A stretch of 64,000 nucleotides of DNA from an uncultured Eggerthellaceae bacterium. Its GTDB lineage: Bacteria > Actinomycetota > Coriobacteriia > Coriobacteriales > Eggerthellaceae. The translations under genes and the position numbers were made by a program. Each line of letters begins with the position of its first letter. Positions within the stretch are counted from its first letter, which is position 1. The stretch lies in NCBI GenBank assembly GCA_947566075.1, contig CANOIM010000004.1:1-64000 (forward strand). Reading direction: 5' to 3'. Of this stretch, positions 56,848 to 64,000 are shown in pieces. Under the pieces are notes generated by a model, which saw only the letters and a program-made list of their open reading frames with translations, was not told the DNA's origin and ran no database searches.

Positions 56848-58383
56848 ATGACTGATACCACTGCCTCATCCATCCATTTTGGCACCGATGGCTGGCGCGC
56901 CATCATCGGAGACGATTTCACCTGTGCCAACGTCGTGAAGGTGGCCGATGCCGCCGCGCGCGTCTTCAAGGCTGCATCTGTTGAGGCAGGGGCCACTCCC
57001 GAAGAGCCAGGTACCCTCTACCTGGGCCATGATTGCCGCCAGGACGCCCACGCCTATGCCGCTCTTGCCGCCCAGGTGGCCGCAGAGCACGGGTTCCACG
57101 TGATACTGACGAAGGACTACTGCCCCACGCCCACCCTCTGCTGGTCAGTGGCCCATGACCCGGATGCTGTGGGAGGCATCATGCTCACCAGCAGCCATAA
57201 TCCCGCTGAGTACCTTGGCGTGAAGCTGCGCATGGCCGATGGCGGTGCCAGCCCGAAGAGCTTCACGGATATAGTGGAAGAGGCTATCGCCAACACTGAT
57301 GCCCAGGGCTTCGATGACCCGGCTATCGCCCTGCTGGCCCAGCTCTCCGTAGTGGATATCCAGCAAGCCTTGAGCGAAGGGGATAACCTGGGGCATCTGG
57401 TCAGCGAAGTACCTGCGGAAACGAAGCCTGTCCAAGTGCGTGACCTCATGGCCCCTTACCTGGATTCCCTGCGCCAGCAAGTGGACGTTGAGGCTATCCG
57501 CAAGGCAGGCCTGCGCGTGGTGATCGATCCGCTCTTCGGCGCTGGGCGCCACTACCTAGCCGATCTGATGCGGGAAATGGGCGTCACGGTGGAAGAGATC
57601 CACAACACCGAAGACCCCACCTTCGCCGGGCTCCACCCCGAACCCATCCAGCCCTGGGTGGACGAAGGATTGGCGAAGGTGGCCGAACTGGGCTATGACG
57701 CGTTGTTCACCAATGACGGAGACGCCGACCGCATCAGCGCGGGAGATTCCCAGGGCAATTTCGTGAATCCGCACCGCATCATCACCTTGGTCACCCAGAA
57801 CCTCGCCAGCCGCGGAGGCACTGGCCGCGTTGTCTCCACGGTCACCGCTTCTCAGCAGTTGGCGAACGCCTGCGAAGCCCTGGGGTTGGAATTCGTCACC
57901 ACCCCGGTAGGATTCAAATGGATCTACTCTGAGATGGAGAAGGGCGGCGTGCTAGTTGGAGGCGAGGAATCCGGCGGCATCGGGCTGCCCGGCCACGTGA
58001 AGGAACGTGACGGCCTGCTCATGGCCCTGCTCCTCACTGAGATGATGGCGAAAGAGGGCAAAGACCTGGGTCAGCTCGTGGAAGACGCAAATGAGCGCTT
58101 CGGCCGCTTCGCCTTCAACCGCCGCGGCTTGCGCCTTGACCCCGCCCAAGAGGCGAAGGCTGATGAAGCCCTTACGGGGGAGCGGACGGCTGAAGAAGTG
58201 CTCGGCAAGGCCATCGCCCGAACCGACCAGCGGGATGGCTTGAAGCTCATCTTGGAAGATGGCTCATGGGTGATGATGCGCAAATCAGGCACAGAGCCTT
58301 TGGTGCGCATCTATGCGGAAGCCCCTTCGAATGAGGTGGTAGAGGCGCTCCTGGATTGGGCAGAGGGCTTCTTGCTAGCCTAG
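56848..58383 (+). CDS. alpha-D-phosphohexomutase (phosphoglucomutase/phosphomannomutase)
   Basis: 511 residues. The four active-site loops are clear: MLTSSHNPAEYLGVK (phosphoserine), TNDGDADRIS (metal), GGEESGGIG (sugar) and MRKSGTEPLVRI (phosphate). Begins THFGTDGWRAIIGDDF-like. It interconverts hexose 1- and 6-phosphates for wall or polysaccharide precursors. PGM or PMM specificity cannot be separated by eye. Own promoter region after the YtxH terminator. Confidence 0.93.
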   Translation: MTDTTASSIHFGTDGWRAIIGDDFTCANVVKVADAAARVFKAASVEAGATPEEPGTLYLGHDCRQDAHAYAALAAQVAAEHGFHVILTKDYCPTPTLCWSVAHDPDAVGGIMLTSSHNPAEYLGVKLRMADGGASPKSFTDIVEEAIANTDAQGFDDPAIALLAQLSVVDIQQALSEGDNLGHLVSEVPAETKPVQVRDLMAPYLDSLRQQVDVEAIRKAGLRVVIDPLFGAGRHYLADLMREMGVTVEEIHNTEDPTFAGLHPEPIQPWVDEGLAKVAELGYDALFTNDGDADRISAGDSQGNFVNPHRIITLVTQNLASRGGTGRVVSTVTASQQLANACEALGLEFVTTPVGFKWIYSEMEKGGVLVGGEESGGIGLPGHVKERDGLLMALLLTEMMAKEGKDLGQLVEDANERFGRFAFNRRGLRLDPAQEAKADEALTGERTAEEVLGKAIARTDQRDGLKLILEDGSWVMMRKSGTEPLVRIYAEAPSNEVVEALLDWAEGFLLA

Positions 58384-58441
58384 GCCCAGGGTCAGGCCTG
58401 CTATACTGTGCCGATTGATACGCTATAGAGGAGTTGGTGGC

Positions 58442-59983
58442 ATGAAGTGCCCAAAGTGCGGCCGTGAGAACACCCCAGGCGCGCCCTTCTGCGCAGACTG
58501 CGGGAAATCCCTATTCCCTTCGGATGAGGCCCCAGAGGCTGCCTCCTCCCCTGCCCCGGAGCCGCTTCCAACAGGAGCAGCCGCTCCGGGAGAACCTGCA
58601 GCAGAGCCTTTGGCTGATGGTCAAGATGATGGGTTCATCCTAACCATGGCCGAAGAGGCAAGCCCTGAACCCCTCCTGGATGACCCGGAAACAGATGCGC
58701 TCCTCTCTGCCATCACGGCCGGTTCCATCCGGTTGGAGTCAACCTCCGATGAAGATGGCGATGAAGTGCTCACTACGGTGGAACCGGCTCCCGTTGCCGC
58801 CTTCCCTGATCAAGAGGCTGACCTTCCGTCAAGCCCTGACCAGGGAACAGACCCTCTGCTGGATCCAGCTTCCCCATGGAAGCTCGTATCGGCTGAAGCC
58901 CCTGAAGCAAGCGCGGAAGCCTCTGCTGAGCCGCAGCAACCCGTAGCCCAGCCAGAACCAGTGGCGGCTGCCCAACCGGAACCGGTAGCGGCCGCCGAAG
59001 ACGCACCTACACCTCAGCCTGCGACCGCACCCCAGCCTGAAGCCGCTCCAAGCCCGGTACCTGCGGCAGCCCCTGAAGCAAGCACGGCTCAACCCACACC
59101 TGAACCTGCCCCCGAAGCCGCACCCCAAGGCGCAACCATCCCAGAGCAACCCATCATCCCGCCGAACCCGGCGCGGGTACACCCCACTCCCATGCATTCC
59201 GGCCCCGAAGCCCAATACCAGAAGGGTTGCCTGGCCGCTGCCTGGGGAGACATCATGCAGACCAAGGGCTGGTTCGGGAAGGTGCTGCTCTTGGGCCTGG
59301 TGGGCTGCGTTCCCATCTTGAATTTCTACGTCAATGGCTATGCCATGCGCTGGTCCCGAGAGCTGTTCTTGGGCAAGGTGGCCCCCATGCCAGAGCGCAT
59401 CTTCGGGAACCGCATGTTCGTCAACGGTTTCTTCGCCTTCATCATAGGGTTGCTGCTGAGCATCGTTGGCGGCTTATGCAGTGCGCTGCTGGGGGCAGTG
59501 CCCATCGTGGGAGCCATCTGCTCCGTAGCCATCTATCTGGTCATCGCCCTATTCCAATACGTCGCCATCCTGCGCACGGCCATCGCTGACCGCCTGGGAG
59601 CAGCCTTCGACATAGCCCAGATCTGGCGCACCTGCTGGAAGAACCTGGGAGCGCTCTTGTGCGCTACCATCGTTCCCCTCCTCATCTACACCGCAGTGAT
59701 CTTCGTCATCGTCTTAGCCCTCATGGTGATCGTAGGGCTGCCCCTGATAGGGACCATCGCAGAGATCGGGGTCTATGGGTCCTCAAGCTACGCGGCCGCT
59801 CTGCTCAGCCTGCTAGGAGCCCTGATCCCCGTCTTCATCATCTGCTATATCCTGGGAAGCTTCCTGGATGCCTTCCTGACGCTGCTCACCACGCGCGCCA
59901 CGGGCCATTACGTGGCCCGCTATGCCCAGGATTGGAAGACCGAACAGGCGGTCATGTCCACCGCGCATATCAACGGCATCTAG
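58442..59983 (+). CDS. zinc-ribbon plus DUF4013 membrane protein
   Basis: 513 residues from ATG 58442 (MKCPKCGREN); a start at 58415 is rejected because GAGGAG lies just before the second. The N-terminus has a CPKCG/CADCG zinc ribbon, followed by about 220 Pro/Ala/Glu-rich residues with repeated PEPVAA units, and then a DUF4013-like membrane domain of about six helices (VLLLGLVGCVPILNFYVNG). Function unknown for the family. Confidence 0.82.
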   Translation: MKCPKCGRENTPGAPFCADCGKSLFPSDEAPEAASSPAPEPLPTGAAAPGEPAAEPLADGQDDGFILTMAEEASPEPLLDDPETDALLSAITAGSIRLESTSDEDGDEVLTTVEPAPVAAFPDQEADLPSSPDQGTDPLLDPASPWKLVSAEAPEASAEASAEPQQPVAQPEPVAAAQPEPVAAAEDAPTPQPATAPQPEAAPSPVPAAAPEASTAQPTPEPAPEAAPQGATIPEQPIIPPNPARVHPTPMHSGPEAQYQKGCLAAAWGDIMQTKGWFGKVLLLGLVGCVPILNFYVNGYAMRWSRELFLGKVAPMPERIFGNRMFVNGFFAFIIGLLLSIVGGLCSALLGAVPIVGAICSVAIYLVIALFQYVAILRTAIADRLGAAFDIAQIWRTCWKNLGALLCATIVPLLIYTAVIFVIVLALMVIVGLPLIGTIAEIGVYGSSSYAAALLSLLGALIPVFIICYILGSFLDAFLTLLTTRATGHYVARYAQDWKTEQAVMSTAHINGI

Positions 59984-60015
59984 CGGCGGCTAGCGCTTCC
60001 ATCCAGCGGTTCTTG

Positions 60016-60038
60016 CGGGCGGCACTCGTGGCCGCCCG
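60016..60038 (+). terminator. stem-loop before tRNA-Arg
   Basis: Perfect 8-bp stem (CGGGCGGC / GCCGCCCG) with a seven-base loop, between the DUF4013 gene and tRNA-Arg. No T-run follows, so termination is probable but unproven. Confidence 0.5.
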
Positions 60039-60071
60039 TCCTATTCATCCATGCTAGAATACCCACCACGG

Positions 60072-60146
60072 GCCCCCGTAGCTCAATGGATAGAGCACTG
60101 GTCTCCTAAACCGGGTGTGTAGGTTCGATTCCTATCGGGGGCACCA
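60072..60146 (+). tRNA. tRNA-Arg (anticodon CCT)
   Basis: 75 nt with encoded CCA. Acceptor GCCCCCG pairs with CGGGGGC, D-arm TAGCTCAATGGATAGAGCA, anticodon stem CTGGT/ACCGG around CTCCTAA (CCT at 34-36), T-arm GGTTCGATTCC. Reads AGG. Confidence 0.95.
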
Positions 60147-60178
60147 TTCCCATCCCTTTCGCGCTCCAAGGAGCTCAT

Positions 60179-61285
60179 GTGGCAGACATCCAACTGAGAT
60201 TCGGCAAGGATATGCTGGTGGTCGGCTCTCCTGTGGAAGAGGCGCTCTTGAACCAGGCAGAGGCGCTCCCCTGGGACGAGGATGGCGAAGAGGACCTGGC
60301 CGATCTGACCGCAGCCGAACCGCCCTTTGTCCAAGCCACAGCAGTGCAACCCTCCCTTGAAGCCGTTGAGAGCGGTACGGTAGAGCTCTCGCTGCTCATC
60401 GAACCGGAGGTCTTCGAAGATGTCTACCGGCTGGAAAGGGCCGTAGGCGCTCATTGCCTGGTGGCCCCTACGGCCCACCTCACCCCCGCGCGTCTGGCTC
60501 AGGTGCGCCTGCAAGATGCCGCCGCTGACTTGGCTCGCACGGCCATCCAGGTGACCCAAGCCCATGGCCCTGAGCATGTGCTGGTGGAACTAGTCCCTTG
60601 CGGGCTTCCCTTGGACGTTGCCTCCAAGCCCTCCCTCCTGGAGAACCGCTCCCAATATGAGCGGGCTGCCCGCCTCTTCGCTGACCTGTCCTTTGATGCG
60701 TTCCTCCTCAGCGGATTCGTACGCACCGCTGACCTGAAGTGTGCGCTCATGGGCATCCGAAAGGTGAGCGACGCCCCCATCATCTGCTGCGTTGACGTCA
60801 ACGCTCAAGGGATGCTAGCCCCCCTTGAGCAAGCCCAAGGCCATCGGCCCTTCCTCATGCGCGAAACACTGGAAGAAGCCCTGGCTGTCATGGCCGAATA
60901 CGGGGCGAACGCCGTAGGCTTCTGCACTGATGCTGGCCCAGAAACCGTGGTCCAGCTGATCCAGCGCACATCCCAAAGCGTCTATCTTCCCCAGATGGTG
61001 CAGCTCTTCATCCGCCCCCAGGGCCCTTACCGCACCCCTGATGACACCTTCGATGCCGCCTGCGCCTTCGCTGATGCTGGTGCCCAGCTCCTGCAGGCCA
61101 CAGGGGCTGCCACCCCCGTCTTCACCGGCGCTCTGGCGGCCGCCGTGGCTGGCCATGACGTCCAGCACCCCACCCCTCAAGGGCAGGGTGCCGCTCCTGC
61201 AAGCTCTTCCCCGGCCGTTGATGCTGACCGTCTGCGGAGGATCGTGAACAACGCCTTGGGCATCAGCGGAGAGGAGCGCCCATGA
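60179..61285 (+). CDS. homocysteine S-methyltransferase-like protein lacking the CysCys zinc pair
   Basis: 368 residues starting at GTG with an AAGGAG site. The barrel pattern fits the homocysteine methyltransferase family: GANAVGFCTDAGPETVVQLI matches the segment with the first zinc Cys. The usual GGCCGT loop is QATGAATP here, so the paired zinc Cys are missing. The N-terminus has an acidic insertion (EDGEEDLADL). Methyl transfer is therefore doubtful; a binding or regulatory role is possible. Coupled by a four-base overlap to the next gene. Confidence 0.6.
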   Translation: MADIQLRFGKDMLVVGSPVEEALLNQAEALPWDEDGEEDLADLTAAEPPFVQATAVQPSLEAVESGTVELSLLIEPEVFEDVYRLERAVGAHCLVAPTAHLTPARLAQVRLQDAAADLARTAIQVTQAHGPEHVLVELVPCGLPLDVASKPSLLENRSQYERAARLFADLSFDAFLLSGFVRTADLKCALMGIRKVSDAPIICCVDVNAQGMLAPLEQAQGHRPFLMRETLEEALAVMAEYGANAVGFCTDAGPETVVQLIQRTSQSVYLPQMVQLFIRPQGPYRTPDDTFDAACAFADAGAQLLQATGAATPVFTGALAAAVAGHDVQHPTPQGQGAAPASSSPAVDADRLRRIVNNALGISGEERP

Positions 61286-61578
61286 CCGGTTCGAACGTCA
61301 AGCGCTCATCCCATTACGGTGCACTGCAACGGGTGGTGGATAGCCTCTTCGAAGAGGACGATGCTCCTTATCTGGAAGTGGCTGACCCTGAGGCGGCCTT
61401 CAAGGTGTCCCGCCTGCAGGTGGTGCTGGCCGCTGAAGCGGCAGACCTCCCCGAAGACCTCCTGCGAGTGGTGGGGCTCTTGCCTCCGGGAGACTACACG
61501 CGCCTGCGCCTGACCACTCAGTTGAACTCCGCCATCACCGGTCACGCCTGGGGCCAGGTCTACGGCACCGTCTCTTAA
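61282..61578 (+). CDS. small hypothetical protein coupled to 60179 gene
   Basis: 98 residues. No family recognised. Content is predominantly helical with EVADPEAAFKVSRLQVVLAA at the centre and no Cys. The ATG overlaps the upstream stop (ATGA type), indicating a two-gene unit. It may be a partner protein of the methyltransferase-like product. Confidence 0.6.
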   Translation: MTGSNVKRSSHYGALQRVVDSLFEEDDAPYLEVADPEAAFKVSRLQVVLAAEAADLPEDLLRVVGLLPPGDYTRLRLTTQLNSAITGHAWGQVYGTVS

Positions 61579-61685
61579 AAGGACGTGGGGCCTGCACCCC
61601 TTCGCCACAGGCTTTCATCTTCCTTACGATAAGAAAATATCTCGAAAAACTTCCTTTGTTCGCTTGTTTTCCCTCGGACTTACGG

Positions 61686-61734
61686 ATACTATATATACCC
61701 GCTGAGCCGAACACCCACCACAACATATTGTGCC
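61686..61734. promoter_or_regulatory. probable NrdR box pair upstream of nrdD
   Basis: ATACTATATATACC (61686-61699) and CACAACATATTGTG (61719-61732) resemble the NrdR consensus (ACACWATATWTWGTGT type). Their centres are 32 bp apart, three helical turns, a spacing known for NrdR boxes. They lie 130 to 175 bp upstream of the nrdD start; the 61579-61861 gap has no other feature I can support. Confidence 0.6.
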
Positions 61735-61861
61735 AAGTGTTCAGAACTCAGTGAATACGCTGTGGAAACCCTGTGGACGTCATCAAGGTTGTGCAGCGTA
61801 GGGCAAGTAAAGCAGCGCCGGTTGGAATATGCGCAAAACCAGTAGAAAAGGAAGCACGAAC

Positions 61862-64000
61862 ATGCCACAAGCCATCATCAAGCGCGACGGCCGCACCACT
61901 GAATTCCATGTCGAGAAGATCGCTTCAGCCATCGAAAAGGCCTTCCAAGCCTGTGCCGCCATGCAAGATCGCAGCACGGCTGACATGATCGCCGCCAAGG
62001 TGGCCAAGAAGCTTGATGAAGGAGCCATCGAAGGCACGCCCACCGTAGAAGGCGTGCAGGACCTGGTGGAAGAAACGCTGATCGAAAGCGGCTTCGTCCA
62101 AACGGCGAAGGCCTACATACTCTATAGGGCAGAACGCAATCGCGTCCGCGATGTCAACTCCCGCCTGATCCAAACCCTGAAAGACATCACCTTCAGCAAG
62201 GCGGCTGACTCTGACCTCAAGCGCGAGAACGCTAACATCAACGCTGATACTGCCATGGGCACCATGCTCAAGTACGGCTCTGAATCAGCGAAGCAGTTCT
62301 ATGAGATGTGCGTGATCGAACCGAAGTTCGCCAAGGCTCACCGTGAGGGTGACATCCACATCCATGATATGGATTTCTACACGCTCACCACCACCTGCTG
62401 CCAGATCGAACTCAAGAAGCTCTTCAAGAACGGCTTCTCCACGGGCCACGGTGTTCTGCGCGAGCCCAATGACATAGCCAGCTACACAGCTCTGGCCTGC
62501 ATCGCCATCCAGTCCAACCAGAATGACCAGCACGGTGGCCAATCCGTCTGTGACTTTGACTACGGCCTGGCTGACGGCGTTCGCAAGACCTACCGGCGCC
62601 TGTTCAAGAAGCACTTGGCTGAAGCGCTGGATCTGCTGACCTCCATCGAAGATGAGCGCACCTTCACCCAAGACATGCTGGCTGCAGTGGAAAGCGAAAC
62701 GGGCGTTGTGGCCTCCCTTGACCTGGATGAGGCCTATGAGAAGAACCTCATAGCCAAGCTGGCTGAGGCGGGCATCTCTGAGGCGGATATCTCCACCATC
62801 CTGGCCTACACCCAGAAGAACGCCACCCGTGACACCGATCGCACCACCTTCCAGGCCATGGAAGCTCTCGTGCACAACCTGAACACCATGCATTCTCGCG
62901 CTGGGGCCCAAACCCCGTTCAGCTCCGTGAACTATGGCATGGATACCTCTCCCGAAGGCCGCATGGTCATCAAGAACATGCTGCTGGCCACCGAAGAGGG
63001 CCTGGGCAACGGTGAGACCCCCATCTTCCCCGTGCAGATCTTCCGTGTGAAGGAAGGCGTGAACTACAACCCCGAAGACCCGAACTATGACCTCTTCAAG
63101 ATGGCCATGCACTGCTCTGCCAAGCGCCTGTTCCCGAACTTCAGCTTCCTGGATGCCCCCTTCAACGCCCAGTACTACAAGGGCACCCCGGAAACTGAGA
63201 TCGCTTACATGGGCTGCCGCACCCGCGTCATGGGCAACGTCCATGACCCGAACCGCGAAGTAACCCCCGGCCGCGGCAACCTCTCATTCACCTCCATCAA
63301 TCTGCCGCGTTTGGCTCTGCGCGCCAAGGGAGACATAGACCTCTTCTTTGATCTGCTTGATGCCAAGCTGCAATTGGTCACGGGCCAGCTGGATGAGCGC
63401 TTTGAGATCCAGGCTCGCAAGCGCGTTTACAACGCTCCGTTCCTCATGGGCCAGGGTGTCTGGATTGACTCTGAGAACCTGAAGCCCCAGGATGAGCAGC
63501 GCGAAGTGCTCAAGCACGGCACGCTGACCACCGGCTTCATCGGCCTGGCAGAATGCCTTGTGGCCCTCACGGGCAAGCATCAGGGTGAATCGGAAGAGGC
63601 TCAGCGCCTGGGCCTTGAGATCGTGGGTCACATGCGCAGCTACTGTGACCGCATCTCCCAGGCGCGCAAGATGAACTACACGCTCATCGCCACTCCGGCC
63701 GAAGGCCTGTCCGGCCGCTTCGTCCGCATGGACCGTGAGCGCTTCGGCTCCATCCCTGGCGTGACTGACCATGACTTCTACACCAACGGCTTCCATGTGC
63801 CGGTGTACTACAACATCTCTGCCTTTGACAAGATCGAGATAGAAGCCCCCTACCACGCCCTTACCAATGGCGGCCACATCAGCTACATCGAACTTGATGG
63901 TGACCCAACGGAGAACCTGGAGGCCTTCGAATCCGTTATCCGCCACATGAAGGAAAGCGGCATGGGCTATGGCTCCATCAACCACCCTGTTGATCGTGAC
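61862..64000 (+). CDS. nrdD: anaerobic ribonucleoside-triphosphate reductase (partial, 5' part)
   Basis: Class III ribonucleotide reductase, a glycyl-radical enzyme that reduces NTPs in anaerobes. The reading frame is open to the window end (713 codons), missing the C-terminus with the zinc site and radical Gly. The start MPQAIIKRDGRTTEFHVEKI begins an ATP-cone (about residues 1-95). Catalytic-domain marks include GDIHIHDMDFYTLTTTCCQI and the LFPNFSFLDAPFN segment, with the conserved Cys in YMGCRTRVMGNVHDP. No intein is seen. The activase nrdG should lie downstream. Confidence 0.96.
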   Translation, partial: MPQAIIKRDGRTTEFHVEKIASAIEKAFQACAAMQDRSTADMIAAKVAKKLDEGAIEGTPTVEGVQDLVEETLIESGFVQTAKAYILYRAERNRVRDVNSRLIQTLKDITFSKAADSDLKRENANINADTAMGTMLKYGSESAKQFYEMCVIEPKFAKAHREGDIHIHDMDFYTLTTTCCQIELKKLFKNGFSTGHGVLREPNDIASYTALACIAIQSNQNDQHGGQSVCDFDYGLADGVRKTYRRLFKKHLAEALDLLTSIEDERTFTQDMLAAVESETGVVASLDLDEAYEKNLIAKLAEAGISEADISTILAYTQKNATRDTDRTTFQAMEALVHNLNTMHSRAGAQTPFSSVNYGMDTSPEGRMVIKNMLLATEEGLGNGETPIFPVQIFRVKEGVNYNPEDPNYDLFKMAMHCSAKRLFPNFSFLDAPFNAQYYKGTPETEIAYMGCRTRVMGNVHDPNREVTPGRGNLSFTSINLPRLALRAKGDIDLFFDLLDAKLQLVTGQLDERFEIQARKRVYNAPFLMGQGVWIDSENLKPQDEQREVLKHGTLTTGFIGLAECLVALTGKHQGESEEAQRLGLEIVGHMRSYCDRISQARKMNYTLIATPAEGLSGRFVRMDRERFGSIPGVTDHDFYTNGFHVPVYYNISAFDKIEIEAPYHALTNGGHISYIELDGDPTENLEAFESVIRHMKESGMGYGSINHPVDRD

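Overview
The window is about 60% GC, gene-dense and mostly co-oriented in operons. The gene content suggests a strictly anaerobic, gut-type actinobacterium of the Coriobacteriia, most likely Eggerthellaceae. Pointers are a class III (anaerobic) ribonucleotide reductase, a FeoA/FeoB iron(II) uptake system, a molybdopterin oxidoreductase beside an aromatic-acid-type transporter, an Old Yellow Enzyme of the kind used for dietary enoates and isoflavones, DcuC and MmgE/PrpD proteins, and a fused SecDF. The family assignment is inference from gene content; no rRNA is present.

Layout. 94-2948 (-): housekeeping operon tsaC/ywlC-rpiB-glyA-dCMP deaminase. 3156-11069 (-): an accessory catabolic operon that reads, in transcription order, aromatic-acid MFS transporter, molybdopterin catalytic subunit, two-cluster ferredoxin subunit, three tiny zinc-ribbon proteins, DcuC-type dicarboxylate carrier and MmgE/PrpD enzyme. 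A divergent PucR/CdaR-type regulator (11408-13102) faces it across an intergenic region holding two short palindromes. 13169-18034: a second accessory locus with an MFS transporter, an OYE-type flavoenzyme and three paralogous small cupins. 17987-20844: two FAD oxidoreductases. 20966-29975: Na+/alanine symporter, DUF1292 protein, SecDF, queuosine genes (tgt, queH, queA), a HAD hydrolase and a cold-shock protein. 30183-37573 (-): leuC-leuD-leuB-hisS, then a 0.9 kb coding-free, hairpin-rich spacer, then aspS and a small hypothetical. 37704-46190: tRNA-Leu, an NlpC/P60 hydrolase, an orphan HipA-like kinase, and a cell-envelope/division set (peptidoglycan-binding protein, polyprenyl synthase, Ppx/GppA, DivIC-like, DtxR-like regulator, ABC-F). 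46361-48148: two toxin-antitoxin modules. 48243-51301 (-): feoA-feoA-feoB-FeoB-associated protein, divergent from a CtpE-like P-type ATPase. 53984-56095: flippase-like membrane protein, a 200-bp tandem repeat carrying tRNA-Pro 3' fragments, and tRNA-Pro. 56290-64000: YtxH protein, phosphohexomutase, zinc-ribbon/DUF4013 membrane protein, tRNA-Arg, a homocysteine-methyltransferase-like protein that has lost its CysCys pair, and nrdD running off the edge behind probable NrdR boxes.

The best candidate for an undescribed system is the pair of accessory loci at 3156-18034. Import of an aromatic or organic acid, a cytoplasmic Mo enzyme with a small iron-sulfur partner (a catechol-dehydroxylase or transhydroxylase-like arrangement), a flavin enoate-reductase-like enzyme, unusual twin cupins and a dedicated regulator together look like a pathway for reductive use of a plant- or diet-derived compound. 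The substrate cannot be read from sequence.
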